From: Lentzea jiangxiensis
GTDB taxonomy: Bacteria; Actinomycetota; Actinomycetes; Mycobacteriales; Pseudonocardiaceae
Direction of reading: 5' to 3'
DNA: 64,000 nucleotides
Assembly: GCF_900104175.1 (NCBI RefSeq)
Contig: NZ_FNIX01000015.1
Coordinates: 115,941 to 179,940 of the forward strand
Below the pieces are notes generated by a model that was not told the origin of the DNA, did not search any database, and saw only the letters and a program-made list of their open reading frames with translations. Shown piece after piece: positions 27,066 through 36,242 of the stretch. The position numbers were made by a program, and so were the translations under genes. How positions within the stretch are numbered: position 1 is the first letter of the stretch; every line of letters starts with the position of its first letter.

Positions 27066-28352
27066 TCACCGTGATTCCCGAGCGCTCCACAGAGGAGTGG
27101 AGGGTGACGCTCGGCCTGCGGTGAGGCGGCGGATCCGGGCGTTGAGGTAGCGCTGCTCGGGCTGGCTCGCCGTGAGCCGGGCTGCCTGGCGGTAGCTCTC
27201 GAGCGCGCCCGGCAGGTCGCCGAGCATCTCCAGCAGATGCGCGTGTACGGCGTGAGTGCGGTGGTGTCGCCGCATCGCGGGGTTGCCGAGCAACGGTCCG
27301 AGGAGAGCCAGACCGTGCTCGGGACCGAACGCCATCCCGAGCGCGACCGCCTGGTTGAGCGTCACGACCGGGCCCGGCGCCACCCGTGCGAGCATGGCGT
27401 AGAGCACGGTGATCTGCAGCCAGTCGGTCGCTTCCCAGCTCTCGGCCTCCGCGTGGACGGCGGCGATCGCGGCCTGCAGCTGGAACCTGCCGACGTGCCC
27501 GCGCGGCAGGACCCGTTCCAGGATCCGCACGCCTTCCGCTATCTGCTGCCGGTCCCACCGGGACCGGTCCTGCTCGGCCAACGGCACGAGGTCGCCGTTC
27601 TCGGTGCGGGCAGCCACACGGGCATGCGTCAGCAGCATCAACGCCAGCGCGCCGGCGACCTCGTCGTGGTCGGGGACGACCGCGTGCAGTTGCCGGGTGA
27701 GGCGGATGGCCTCCTCCGCCAGCGGCGAGTCGACCAGCCCGTCACCGGTGGAACTCGTGTGCCCCTCGGTGAACATGAGGTGGCAGACGTCGAGCACCGC
27801 GGCGATGCGCGCGGGCAGGTCGGCACAGGCCGGGAGGCCGAACACCGCACCCGCCGCCCGCAACGTGGACCGCGCCCTGGTGAGGCGTTGCGTCATCGTG
27901 CGCTCGGGCACCAGGTACGCGGCGGCGATCTGCGCGGTGCTCAGCCCGCCGACGGCGTACAGCGTCAACGCGACCTGCGAGGACCGGCTCAGGCTCGGGT
28001 GGCAGCACAGCAGCAGCAACCGCAGGGTGTCGTCGGCTTCGTCGCGAGATGACCGGTCGGCGGTAGGGGAGAGGTGGGCGTCGGCGGGAAGTGCGGCGCC
28101 GAGAGCGTTCTCCCGCGCCATCCGCGCGCCATCCGCCCGCACCCGGTCGACCAGCCGCCGCGACGCGACCCGGATGAGCCAGCCGCGGGGGTTGCCGGGC
28201 ACGCCGTCGCGGTCCCACTGCCGCGCCGCCGCCTCGGCCGCCTCCTGTGCCGCGTCCTCGCAGTCGCCCAGGTCGCCGTACCGGTGCAGCAGGGCGGCGA
28301 GGACGTGCGAGGACTCCCGCCGCCACACGTCCTCGACCACCCGTGCGATCAC
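27066..28352 (-). CDS. ECF42-type RNA polymerase sigma factor
   Basis: 428 aa from a GTG at 28352 that overlaps the stop of the DGPF-protein gene (GTGA). Sigma region 2 is VLAALLHRYGDLGDCEDAAQEA..AARQW, region 4 is SQVALTLYAVGGLSTAQIAAAYLVPERTMTQRLTRA. These are followed by a helical extension of about 230 residues carrying DWLQITVLYAMLARVAPGPVVTLNQAVAL, typical of the ECF42 group with its TPR-like C-terminal domain. ECF42 factors are usually paired with DGPF (YCII) proteins and not with a classical anti-sigma. The longer open frame upstream is a shadow of the YCII gene. Confidence 0.88.
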   Translation of the reverse strand: MIARVVEDVWRRESSHVLAALLHRYGDLGDCEDAAQEAAEAAARQWDRDGVPGNPRGWLIRVASRRLVDRVRADGARMARENALGAALPADAHLSPTADRSSRDEADDTLRLLLLCCHPSLSRSSQVALTLYAVGGLSTAQIAAAYLVPERTMTQRLTRARSTLRAAGAVFGLPACADLPARIAAVLDVCHLMFTEGHTSSTGDGLVDSPLAEEAIRLTRQLHAVVPDHDEVAGALALMLLTHARVAARTENGDLVPLAEQDRSRWDRQQIAEGVRILERVLPRGHVGRFQLQAAIAAVHAEAESWEATDWLQITVLYAMLARVAPGPVVTLNQAVALGMAFGPEHGLALLGPLLGNPAMRRHHRTHAVHAHLLEMLGDLPGALESYRQAARLTASQPEQRYLNARIRRLTAGRASPSTPLWSARESR

Positions 28353-28741
28353 TGGTCGGACCCGCCCGGCCACATCGCCGGCCGCAACTCGACGGTCTCG
28401 CCCGGACCCGCGAACCGTGCCGCGATCTCCTCCGCCCGCTCCTGGCTGTCCACGTCGATGAGGAAGAACCCGGCCAGGTGCTCCTTGGCCTCCGAGTACG
28501 GGCCGTCGGTGACCAGCGGCTTGCCGTCGCTCCAGCGGTAGAGCCGCGACGACTCGGGCGCACCCAGCGCCTCGCCCCCGAGCAGTTCGCCGTTCTCCCG
28601 CAGGTCTCCGAGCATCGCCTCGAAGTCGGCGTTCAGCCGTTCCAGCTGCTCCTCCGACATGACCTGGTACTCGGGCAGGTAGTCGGAGGTCGGGTGCCCC
28701 CACGGCTGCGGGTTGGAGTGGATCATGATCACGTACTTCAC
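28349..28741 (-). CDS. YCII-related DGPF-domain protein
   Basis: 130 aa, GTG at 28741, preceded by AAGGGG. It has KYVIMIHSNP at the start, PLVTDGPYSEAKEHLAGFFLIDV (the DGPF-type motif, here DGPY) and a C-terminal VELRPAM. Such proteins adopt a ferredoxin-like YCII fold and form pairs with ECF42 sigma factors; their biochemical role is unclear. Four-base overlap with the downstream sigma gene. Confidence 0.88.
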   Translation of the reverse strand: MKYVIMIHSNPQPWGHPTSDYLPEYQVMSEEQLERLNADFEAMLGDLRENGELLGGEALGAPESSRLYRWSDGKPLVTDGPYSEAKEHLAGFFLIDVDSQERAEEIAARFAGPGETVELRPAMWPGGSDQ

Positions 28742-29138
28742 CTGTCGGCCCCTTGGTCTTCGTCGTGGACGCGGCCGGTCGGCCCCATCCTCGCGTGGGA
28801 CGTCGGAGCCGAGCGCGTCGCGTCTACATCCCGCCGCAGAGTTTTCGAGCCGGACGCCGGCAGCACGGGTGGAGCAGATTTCGTCGCTGTGGACGCGAAG
28901 CGGTGCTTGCCGCTGCGGCGCCGTCAAAACGCACATCGCGGTATTCATGCTCGTTGTCCCTCTTGGCAACTACTTTGCGTAGTAACCCTGTCTGTATTCG
29001 CAGCTTGAACTACTCCGTTCAGGTCGGGCGGCAGTCGGAGGTGTCGATTAACTCGCTCGGGGTAACCGGCGTCGTGACCGGCCCGGCGACCAGCGCCGGA
29101 GGGTGCCGGCAGGTGACGGAGAAGGGGACGGTCGCAAC
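28742..29138. other. Intergenic region between divergent genes
   Basis: About 400 bp upstream of both the DGPF/ECF42 pair and the membrane protein gene. No supported gene is seen. A short inverted repeat ACTAC-TTTGC-GTAGT at 28969-28983 could be an operator. Local AT content rises around 28950-29010, so promoters are probably here. Confidence 0.5.
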
Positions 29139-29978
29139 ATGCCGACATCGACAGCGGTCGCCATCGACTTCGGTCAGGGCGTCTCGGACGCGTGGCGCTC
29201 AGTGATCACCTTCGTGCCCAAGCTCGTGGCCTTCTTGCTGATCCTGGTCATCGGGTTCTTCGTCGCGAAGCTCGTCGCGAAGGCCGTGAACAAGATCCTG
29301 GAACGGGTCGGGTTCGACCGGGTGGTCGAACGCGGCGGGGTCAAGCAGGCGCTGGCGCGGTCGAAGTACGACGCCTCGGACATCATCGCCAAACTGGTCT
29401 ACTACGCGATCCTGTTGATCACGCTGCAGATCGCGTTCGGCGTGTGGGGCCCGAACCCGGTCTCGGCGCTGCTGACCGACATCGTGGCCTGGCTGCCGCG
29501 CGCGGCGGTGGCGATCGTGATCGTGGTGATCGCCGCGGCCATCGCCAAGGCGGTCAAGGACCTCGTGAGCAACGCGCTGGGCGGCCTGTCCTACGGCCGG
29601 GTCGTGGCCAACATCGCCTCGGTGTTCATCCTCGGCCTGGGTGTCATCGCCGCGCTCAACCAGATCGGTGTGGCCACTTCGGTCACCACCCCGATCCTGA
29701 TCACGGTGCTGGCCACCGTCGGCGGTATCGCCGTGATCGGTGTGGGTGGCGGCCTGGTGCGGCCGATGCAGCAGCGGTGGGAGCAGTGGCTGAGCAAGGC
29801 TGAGCAGGAGCTGCCGCAGGCCAAGGCCCATGCGCAGGCCTACCAGCGTGGCCGCGAGGACGCCACCCGCACGGCGGCGCCCACGCAGCAGGCGATGAAC
29901 GCGCCCACCCAGCAGATGCCCGCCGTCGCCGGCCAGCCGACGCCGCCTCCGAACGGGGGTGCCACCCGCGGCTACTGA
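29139..29978 (+). CDS. Conserved TM-helix (mechanosensitive-channel-like) membrane protein
   Basis: 279 aa. ATG at 29139 is preferred over an in-frame start at 29103 because GAAGGGGACG lies upstream of it. Four to five TM helices: LVAFLLILVIGFFVAKLVAK, IIAKLVYYAILLITLQIAFG, AAVAIVIVVIAAAIAKAVK, VANIASVFILGLGVIAAL and PILITVLATVGGIAVIGVGGG. This is the conserved TM-helix family related to the pore region of MscS-like channels, but without the large cytoplasmic MscS domain. The hydrophilic Gln/Pro-rich tail faces the cytoplasm. Probably an envelope-stress protein. Confidence 0.8.
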   Translation: MPTSTAVAIDFGQGVSDAWRSVITFVPKLVAFLLILVIGFFVAKLVAKAVNKILERVGFDRVVERGGVKQALARSKYDASDIIAKLVYYAILLITLQIAFGVWGPNPVSALLTDIVAWLPRAAVAIVIVVIAAAIAKAVKDLVSNALGGLSYGRVVANIASVFILGLGVIAALNQIGVATSVTTPILITVLATVGGIAVIGVGGGLVRPMQQRWEQWLSKAEQELPQAKAHAQAYQRGREDATRTAAPTQQAMNAPTQQMPAVAGQPTPPPNGGATRGY

Positions 29979-30090
29979 CACAGCCGGTCATCCAAGGAAA
30001 GCACTCGGGGGATCACCGACCGAAATCCACTGCGCGCACGGAAGAACCGGTTTCACACCGGGTGTGCCGAAGGAAGGAACGACGGACAAC

Positions 30091-30897
30091 ATGACGAACA
30101 CCATTCGCGAGCGCATGACCCACTGGACCGGCCGAGAGGTTCACGACCCCGCCGGTGACAAGATCGGCACCGTCGCACAGCTGTGGTTCGACGACGACAG
30201 CGGGCAGCCGACGTGGCTGTCGGTCAGCACCGGGCTGTTCGGCCTGCGTGAGTCCTTCCTGCCCGTGCAGGGCATCACCGAAGACACCAACGGCGACCTG
30301 CGCACCCCTTACACCAAGGACCAGGTCAAGGACGCGCCCAACATCGACGCCGACGGCGCGCACCTCGACACCGACGAAGAAGAACGCCTCTACAACCACT
30401 ACGGCGTGAGCACGGCACGGAACGCCGATGCGGGCTACGTGGGCGGCGGTCGCGACATCACTGATCGCGACACCACCGGCCGCGACACCACCGGCCGTGG
30501 TGCCGACGAGGCGATGACCCGTTCGGAGGAGCGCCTGAAGGTGGGCACCGAGCAGCGTGAGGCCGGCCGGGCGCGGCTGCGCAAGTACGTGGTGACAGAG
30601 ACCGAGCAGGTCGAAGTCCCCGTCACGCGTGAGAAGGTCCGCCTGGAGCGGGAGCCGATCACCGAGGCCAACCGCGGCGAGGCCCTGTCGGGTCCGGCGA
30701 TCTCCGAGGCCGAGCACGAGGTGACGCTGCACGAGGAACGCCCGGTGGTGGACACCGAGGCCGTGCCGGTCGAGCGGGTGCGACTGTCCAAGGAACAGGT
30801 CACCGACACCGAGACCGTCAGCGGTGAGGTCCGCAAGGAACGCATCGACACCGATGCCGAAGGCGACGTCGACCAGGGACGCCACGGCCGACGCTGA
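30091..30897 (+). CDS. PRC-barrel / DUF2382 (YsnF/AvaK-type) stress protein
   Basis: 268 aa, ATG behind AAGGAACG. The first 110 residues form a PRC-barrel (WTGREVHDPAGDKIGTVAQLW, LSVSTGLFGLRESFLPVQG). The C-terminal half is DUF2382, a repeat of beta-strand pairs (KYVVTETEQVEVPVTREKV, HEVTLHEERPVVDTEAVPVE, TDTETVSGEVRKERI). The linker carries a short imperfect repeat (TDRDTTGRDTTGRG). Proteins of this kind are linked to general stress. It lies 112 bp downstream of the mechanosensitive-like gene and is followed by a strong terminator. Confidence 0.88.
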   Translation: MTNTIRERMTHWTGREVHDPAGDKIGTVAQLWFDDDSGQPTWLSVSTGLFGLRESFLPVQGITEDTNGDLRTPYTKDQVKDAPNIDADGAHLDTDEEERLYNHYGVSTARNADAGYVGGGRDITDRDTTGRDTTGRGADEAMTRSEERLKVGTEQREAGRARLRKYVVTETEQVEVPVTREKVRLEREPITEANRGEALSGPAISEAEHEVTLHEERPVVDTEAVPVERVRLSKEQVTDTETVSGEVRKERIDTDAEGDVDQGRHGRR

Positions 30898-30912
30898 CCA
30901 TCGACTCCCGAA

Positions 30913-30950
30913 CGAAGCCCCGACCTCGCCGACCGGCGGTCGGGGCTTCG
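30913..30950 (+). terminator. Stem-loop after the PRC-barrel gene
   Basis: A perfect 13-bp inverted repeat (CGAAGCCCCGACC at 30913-30925, complement at 30938-30950) with a 12-nt loop that can pair further (GCC/GGC), 15 bp after the stop codon. Clear intrinsic-type terminator. Confidence 0.88.
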
Positions 30951-31059
30951 GCCTGGGGTCGACCACCTCATCGCGACCTGAGCAAGCCTTTCGCGTTGGG
31001 ACGCAACAACATTCGCAACCAGCACCACATCGAGACGCGGTGGACCGTCCCATCACCCG

Positions 31060-31530
31060 TCATGGGGAAGGCGGGCTCAGGACGACCGCGTGCTGGGGCA
31101 GCACGCCGGGCAGGCCGCTCCCGTGGCCGGTCACCCCGGCCTCTGTGAGGCCACCGGCCCATGCGAACACGCTGGCGAGCACACCGGCGACCGCCGCCGC
31201 GCCGCCCGCTACAGCAAGACCGAGATGCCCCGAGACCAAGCCCACGAGCCCGAGCGCCACGAGCACACCGCTTGCCCACACGCCCCGCCGCCACCGCATG
31301 CGCCTGCGCTCCGTTGCCGCGATGCTGTGCACGGTGAACGTCAACTCACGCGCGCACACACCGCACCGAACCAGGTGCCGCATGACCGGCTCTCCGTCCG
31401 CAGGACGCCGCACCTCCCACGCCGCGGCGCCCCTGTAGTCGAAGGAAGCCTCGCCCGGCGTCGTACGCGCCCAGAAGTTCATCCGATGACTCACCACGGC
31501 CTGATGACTTCCGGCCAGCTGCACCGGCAC
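31060..31530 (-). CDS. Small membrane protein with a zinc-anti-sigma-like HxxxCxxC motif
   Basis: 156 aa from GTG 31530, which has AGGGA upstream; a longer frame to 31779 is open but not coding-like. Residues about 52-59 read HLVRCGVC, the HxxxCxxC pattern of zinc-binding anti-sigma factors and related sensors. Two hydrophobic helices follow (GVLVALGLVGLVSGHLGLAV and GAAAVAGVLASVFAWAG). No sigma gene is adjacent, so an anti-sigma role is only a possibility. Function unknown. Confidence 0.6.
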   Translation of the reverse strand: MPVQLAGSHQAVVSHRMNFWARTTPGEASFDYRGAAAWEVRRPADGEPVMRHLVRCGVCARELTFTVHSIAATERRRMRWRRGVWASGVLVALGLVGLVSGHLGLAVAGGAAAVAGVLASVFAWAGGLTEAGVTGHGSGLPGVLPQHAVVLSPPSP

Positions 31531-31701
31531 GACACATCCCTTCCACCGCAGCCACAGACGCACGAGCGCGGCGCCGACTCTATCGAACGCGACGGAACGG
31601 AATTGTTGACTGATCTGACCTCGATGGCGAGCAGCGCGCAGCTCGCCATCGGTTCGTCCACATGGTTCAAGATCGTGTTGAGTGGGAACCCGCAGCGGTA
31701 G

Positions 31702-31974
31702 ATGCGTCGATTCGCTACCTGGACAACGGTGGAACCAGTGGCAGGGCACGAAGAACTCGTGTTGGATGAAGACATCCAAGCAACCTCGTCAATTGAGTCC
31801 GACGAGCCCGAGGCGGCGAACAGTTTCGATTCGATCGCCCTGCGCGCACAGGACCTTCTGCTGCGCAGTGAACGGCACCGTGCCACGCTCTACCTCACCG
31901 CTGGGCCGGATCGCCGCGGCGCGGCTGGGCAGACCTGCGACTCGACGGCCGACACCGGTCGGGCATTCGCGTAG
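31702..31974 (+). CDS. Hypothetical small acidic protein
   Basis: 90 aa from ATG 31702 (or GTG 31729). The middle is acidic (LVLDEDIQ, SIESDEPEAANSF), followed by RAQDLLLRSERHRATLYL. No family is recognised and the ribosome-binding site is weak. It lies divergently upstream of the zinc-motif membrane protein, in a stretch otherwise without a gene. It may be a real small regulator or a chance frame. Confidence 0.3.
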   Translation: MRRFATWTTVEPVAGHEELVLDEDIQATSSIESDEPEAANSFDSIALRAQDLLLRSERHRATLYLTAGPDRRGAAGQTCDSTADTGRAFA

Positions 31975-32070
31975 AACGTGAAGGCCAACGGTTGGGCAGC
32001 GCCCCGCTGATCCTTTCGCCGCTCGGTCGACGCCTGTGAGATGACGCAGCGCGGATCTGTGCGTGGTTCG

Positions 32071-32346
32071 TCAGCAGGCCGGGCGCATGCCCTCGGACTG
32101 CTCCGCGTCCACGACGCCGGACAGGGTCACGTCGACTGGTGCGCTGTCGGTGCGGTGCTCTGGTTCCTCGCGGAGGTGCGGCAGACCGAAGCGGGCGACC
32201 AACTCGTCGTAGATCGGGGTCGCCGCCGCTTCGGCGGTGGGTGCGGTGCTCGGCTGAGCAGGAGTTCCAGCGCCATCGCGGTCATCGGAGGCGGTGCTGC
32301 CGCTGTGCTCGACGGAACCCTCGACGGGGCGGTTGGAACTGCTCAT
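32071..32346 (-). CDS. Hypothetical small protein
   Basis: 91 aa, ATG at 32346. The first half is Ser/Ala/Pro-rich and probably disordered; the second half (PIYDELVARFGLPHLREEPE) looks like a short amphipathic helix. No family is recognised. It lies 160 bp from the end of the Ser/Thr kinase gene on the same strand and may be co-transcribed. Confidence 0.45.
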   Translation of the reverse strand: MSSSNRPVEGSVEHSGSTASDDRDGAGTPAQPSTAPTAEAAATPIYDELVARFGLPHLREEPEHRTDSAPVDVTLSGVVDAEQSEGMRPAC

Positions 32347-32506
32347 CGCTGTGGTCCCTGGTGGATCGATGGGGTAACACGGTCAGGACTGCACTCGACG
32401 CGAAGACGCGTCAACATGCGCTTTTACCCCGATCGGGTGATGACTAATCCTCTGAACGCCGGTTTCTGCGGAAGTCATAACGTGATCACACGTGTACCGG
32501 CGTCGG

Positions 32507-33721
32507 CTACTTCTTGCTCTTACCTGGTGGTTGTGGCTTGCTCTTCTGCTTCTTCGCGTCCGCGTCCGCAGCCGGGACCGGGGCCGGGGCCTGGACAACT
32601 GGTTGCCGCGCCACCTCCGCAACAGGGGTGGCGGTGCCGGCCTGGACGGTGGGCTGCTGCTGAGCCGGCGTCGTCACCTGAGCGGCGGACGGGGTCGACG
32701 CGGTGGATGACGTGGTGGATGACGTGGTGGTCGGGGACGTGCTCGACGTAGGTGCGGAGTTGACCGGCTGGGCACCGGGTGCGACCGCCCAGGCGACGCT
32801 GACCGCGCCCAGCAGCGCCGCCGCCGAGGCGAGGATCGCCTTGCGCGGCACCCGAGCTGACCGCAGTGCCTCGGCCGGAGCCTTTTCCACGACGTGGGCG
32901 GTGACCGGCAGGGTGGCGTCGGCGGCGGAGTTCGCCTGCAGGGCTCGCGCGCAGTCCGCGGCGGTCGGCCGCTGGCCGGGGTCGGACGCGGTCATCGACG
33001 ACAGCAGATCGGCCAGGTCGGCCGGCAAGTGCTCGGGGATGGCCGGAGAACGGTGCAGGCGGGCGACGGCGGCCTCGACCTCGCCGCCGGGGTACTCGCG
33101 GTGGCCGGTGAGGCATTCCAGCAGGACCAGGCCGAGGGCGTAGATGTCGACGGGGTGGTCGACGTCGGCGCCCCGCACCTGTTCGGGAGCGAGGTACGCG
33201 GCGGTGCCGACCATCTGGTCGGTGCGGGTCAGCCTGGTCGCGCCGGGGAGACGGGCCAGGCCGAAGTCGGCGAGGTAGGGCCTGTTCAGGTCGTCGAGCA
33301 GGATGTTGGACGGTTTGACGTCGCGGTGCACGACACCCCGGGCGTGCACGTAGGCCAGGGCTTCTGCCAGTTCCGCGCCCAGTCGGCGCACCCGCTGCAC
33401 GGGCAACGGGCCGTCATCGATCTCCGCGCGCAGGGTGCGCCCTTCGAGCAGCCGCATGACCAGGAACGGCGTGTCATCTCCGGTGCCGGCGTCGTGGACC
33501 GGCACCAAACCGGGGTGCGATAGCCCTGCCAGCGTGCGGACCTCGGCCTCGAACCGGCGCTTGGCCGTGTCGTCCCATCCAGGCCGGAAGACCTTGACCG
33601 CCACCTCACGGCCCAGAACGGTGTCCTCGGCGCGGTAGACCTCCGCCATCCCGCCTGCACCCACCGCGTCCAGCAGCCGGTAGCGGCCGGCCAGTAGGTT
33701 GCCGTTCACCGTCTGTGACAC
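32507..33721 (-). CDS. Membrane-anchored Ser/Thr protein kinase (Hanks type)
   Basis: About 404 aa. GTG at 33721 is preferred because GGAGGG lies 7 nt upstream; ATG at 33736 is an alternative. Kinase domain (about 10-275): glycine loop VGAGGMAEVYRA, VAVKVF lysine, HRDVKPSNILL, DFGLARL and APEQVRG, all catalytic residues present. Then one TM helix (AILASAAALLGAVSVAWAV) and an outside tail of about 100 residues rich in Thr/Ser, then Ala/Pro/Gln, ending in Lys. There are no PASTA repeats, so it is not a PknB-type cell-wall sensor. Confidence 0.92.
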   Translation of the reverse strand: MSQTVNGNLLAGRYRLLDAVGAGGMAEVYRAEDTVLGREVAVKVFRPGWDDTAKRRFEAEVRTLAGLSHPGLVPVHDAGTGDDTPFLVMRLLEGRTLRAEIDDGPLPVQRVRRLGAELAEALAYVHARGVVHRDVKPSNILLDDLNRPYLADFGLARLPGATRLTRTDQMVGTAAYLAPEQVRGADVDHPVDIYALGLVLLECLTGHREYPGGEVEAAVARLHRSPAIPEHLPADLADLLSSMTASDPGQRPTAADCARALQANSAADATLPVTAHVVEKAPAEALRSARVPRKAILASAAALLGAVSVAWAVAPGAQPVNSAPTSSTSPTTTSSTTSSTASTPSAAQVTTPAQQQPTVQAGTATPVAEVARQPVVQAPAPVPAADADAKKQKSKPQPPGKSKK

Positions 33722-33829
33722 CGCCACACCCTCCATCGTCCAACGCGACACGTTCGGGTGCCCTGCTGCGGCAGCGCGAAACACTGCAAGTGACAAAATG
33801 TGCGGCGGTGTGCTGTCCCGGCGCGCCGC

Positions 33830-34016
33830 ACTTGCTGTCGGCTCGACGTGGTACTACCGGGTCTTCGCGGTAGGTGCGGCGGGCAACGCGAGCGCGCCGT
33901 CGGCCGTGGTGTCGGCGACCGTGAAGCAGGCTTTGGTGTCGGATGCGGACGGTGACGGCGTGAAGTGGCACGACCGGTTCACCTTCGGCGCGGAGCTGCT
34001 CCGCCCGTCGCTCTGA
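33830..34016 (+). pseudogene. Remnant of a fibronectin type III-containing secreted protein
   Basis: The + frame here reads STWYYRVFAVGAAGNASAPS, the YYRVxAVDxAGNxS signature of an Fn3 repeat's last strands, then about 35 residues to a stop at 34016. No start, signal peptide or upstream domain is present; the sequence before about 33830 is the 5' region of the kinase gene. It is the tail of a lost gene, probably a secreted glycoside hydrolase or similar. Confidence 0.6.
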
Positions 34017-34126
34017 CAGGTCCGCCCCTGAGCCCGGCCGCCGTGGCGACCGTGCTCAGGGAGTCAAGGGGCATGACCTGTCGAGGTGTCGTTCGGTGGA
34101 GTGGAATCCACAGCCGCCTGATGCGG

Positions 34127-34744
34127 TCACTCAGCGGGCTTGCGGTACACCAGGCGGATGTTCTGCGGGCCGGCCGAGGTGCGACGGCGTTCGAAGAGCT
34201 CGTCCAGGAGCGCGACGACCGGGCGGCGGCGATGCCGGGTGAACACGGGTCGCCACAGGAACAGGACGAGCTCTCCGCCTGGCCGGAGCACCCGGTGCGC
34301 CTCGCGCATGGCTGCCAGCGGGTCGGGCATCTCCTCGAGGCTGTAGCCGTAGAACAGGGTGTCGGCCTGGTCGTCGGCCAGGGGCAGCTTGCAACCGTCA
34401 CCGGCCAGGTAGGACATCCGCGCACCGGGCACGCCGTCCAGCCGGTGCCGCAGTGACTGCATGGCCGAGGGTGACGGGTCGAGGGCGATCAAGGTGTTCT
34501 CGCTGCCAAGGTGGGTTTTCAGTGCCGTGGTGTAGAAGCCGCCGCCGCTGCCGACCTCCATGCAGACAGTGCCGGCGCGGCGCTCGACCACCCGCAGGTC
34601 GTAGCGGGGGAGGTCCCACCCGAGGATCATGCGCAGGACCGGGCTGCTGATCAGCCGGTACAGGCGGTCGGGGGTGCGCCAGCCGCCGCGGACACCCGGC
34701 CGGGCCGGATCTGTCGTGCTGGTCTTGAGGTCAAGCTCGGTCAT
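34127..34744 (-). CDS. Class I SAM-dependent methyltransferase
   Basis: 205 aa, ATG at 34744. SAM motif I is VCMEVGSGGGFYTTALKTHLG, motif II LIALDPSPSAMQSL, then the post-motif LEEMPDPLAAMREAHRVLRPGGELVLFLW (a Methyltransf_11-type domain). The start overlaps the end of the upstream MFS exporter gene by 14 bp, so both are read together. The substrate is unknown; pairing with a drug exporter suggests a small molecule or lipid. Confidence 0.85.
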   Translation of the reverse strand: MTELDLKTSTTDPARPGVRGGWRTPDRLYRLISSPVLRMILGWDLPRYDLRVVERRAGTVCMEVGSGGGFYTTALKTHLGSENTLIALDPSPSAMQSLRHRLDGVPGARMSYLAGDGCKLPLADDQADTLFYGYSLEEMPDPLAAMREAHRVLRPGGELVLFLWRPVFTRHRRRPVVALLDELFERRRTSAGPQNIRLVYRKPAE

Positions 34745-36242
34745 CGTTGTGTGATTCCTTCATCTTGGGCAGTGCGCGTGCCGCGGCGATCGTGGCGAGG
34801 ACGAACAGGACGACGCCGACCACCATCGCGGCTCGCAGACCTGTCACGAACGCGGCACGGGCGAGCTCGAGCAGCTGGGAGCCCGCTTCGGGCGGCAGGT
34901 TGGCGGCAGCGGCGGTCGCCTCGGTGAGGCCGTCACGCGCCTGCGCCGCCACGCCGGGGAGGCTGGCCGAGTAGATCAGGGTGGCGATGCTGCCCAGAAC
35001 CGTGACGCCGAGCCCGGCGCCGAGCTCGTAGGCGGTCTCCTCCACAGCGGCCGCCGCTCCCGCCTGCTCGGCCGGTGCGGCGGCGAGCAAGGCGTCGGAG
35101 GCGGCGGTGAGGGAGATCGAGACACCGAACCCGGTCGCCGCCAGCACCGGCCCGAGCAGCCACAGGTTCTCGTGCACCGTCAGCCCTGCGGCGGCGGCCG
35201 CCAAGGCCACGGCACTGACAGCGAACCCGGCGACCGTCATCCGGCGATTGCCGAACCGCTGCAACAACGGCCCGGCGACGACGCTGCCGATGACCGCTGA
35301 GACCATGACGAACATCAGCCGCAACGCGGCGGGCATGGGCTGCAGCGCGAGCACGAGCTGGAGGTACTGGGCCAGCAGCAGGCCCAGGCCGACCAGCGAG
35401 GTCAGGACCAGCAGGACGCTGCCGACCGCGACGCTGAACGCGCGGTCGCGGAACAGCGACACGTCGAGCAGCGGAACAGGCAGTCTTCGTTGCCGCCGGA
35501 CGAACGCCGCGAGCAACAGGCACCCGAGCAGCCCGGCGAGCGGGCCGAGCACGTACATCGTGCCGCCGTGCGGGGTCTGCTTGATCGCGAAGGCGACGCC
35601 GATGACCCCCAGCGCGGCCAGCACCGCGCTGAGCACGTCCCACGGTCCGTTCGGCGGGTCCGCGGACTCCGGGATCAGCCAGTAGGTCAGCGGAATCGCC
35701 GCGATCATCACCGGCACGTTGATCAGGAACGCGGCGTGCCAGGAGAACGTCTCCACCAGGAAGCCGCCGAGCAGCGGTCCGAGCACCGCCCCCGAACCGG
35801 CCACCCCGCTCCAGATGCCGATGGCCGTCTGGCGTTCGGCACGGTCGGGAAACGCCTGGCGCAGCAGCGACAGCGTGGCCGGCATGATCATCGCGCCGCC
35901 GACGCCGAGCACTGCCCGCGCGCCGATCAGCACCGCGACGTTGGGTGCCCACGCACAGGCGAGTGACGCCAGTCCGAACACGACGTAGCCGAGCACCAGG
36001 ATCCGGCGCCGCCCGTAGCGGTCGCCCAGCGTGCCGAAGGCGAGCAGCAGGGGCGCCGCGACCAGCGAGTAGACCGCGATGATCCACAACTGGCTGGTGG
36101 CGGTGGGCCGCAGGTCCTCCGCCAGCGCGGGTAAGGCCATGTGCAGCACCGTGGCGTCCACGGACACCAGCAGGAGACTGGCGCACAAGATCGCCAGGAC
36201 GAGCCAGCGCCTGCGCACCAGGGGACTGGGAGAAATGGTCAC
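34731..36242 (-). CDS. 14-TM MFS drug exporter (EmrB/QacA, DHA2 family)
   Basis: 503 aa from a GTG at 36242. About fourteen hydrophobic segments, LGDRYGRRRILVLG after TM2 (MFS motif A), and ARAVLGVGGAMIMPATLSLL with SGVAGSGAVLGPLLGGFLV (motif C, characteristic of antiporters). This is the proton-driven multidrug type. It is co-transcribed with the methyltransferase downstream. No TetR or MarR regulator is adjacent. Confidence 0.9.
   Translation of the reverse strand: MTISPSPLVRRRWLVLAILCASLLLVSVDATVLHMALPALAEDLRPTATSQLWIIAVYSLVAAPLLLAFGTLGDRYGRRRILVLGYVVFGLASLACAWAPNVAVLIGARAVLGVGGAMIMPATLSLLRQAFPDRAERQTAIGIWSGVAGSGAVLGPLLGGFLVETFSWHAAFLINVPVMIAAIPLTYWLIPESADPPNGPWDVLSAVLAALGVIGVAFAIKQTPHGGTMYVLGPLAGLLGCLLLAAFVRRQRRLPVPLLDVSLFRDRAFSVAVGSVLLVLTSLVGLGLLLAQYLQLVLALQPMPAALRLMFVMVSAVIGSVVAGPLLQRFGNRRMTVAGFAVSAVALAAAAAGLTVHENLWLLGPVLAATGFGVSISLTAASDALLAAAPAEQAGAAAAVEETAYELGAGLGVTVLGSIATLIYSASLPGVAAQARDGLTEATAAAANLPPEAGSQLLELARAAFVTGLRAAMVVGVVLFVLATIAAARALPKMKESHNDDRA

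Noticed and set aside
30444..30500. Short repeat in the PRC-barrel gene suspected as a CRISPR-like or tandem DNA repeat
   Set aside because: It is only two copies of a Thr-Gly-Arg-Asp-Thr coding unit in a linker.
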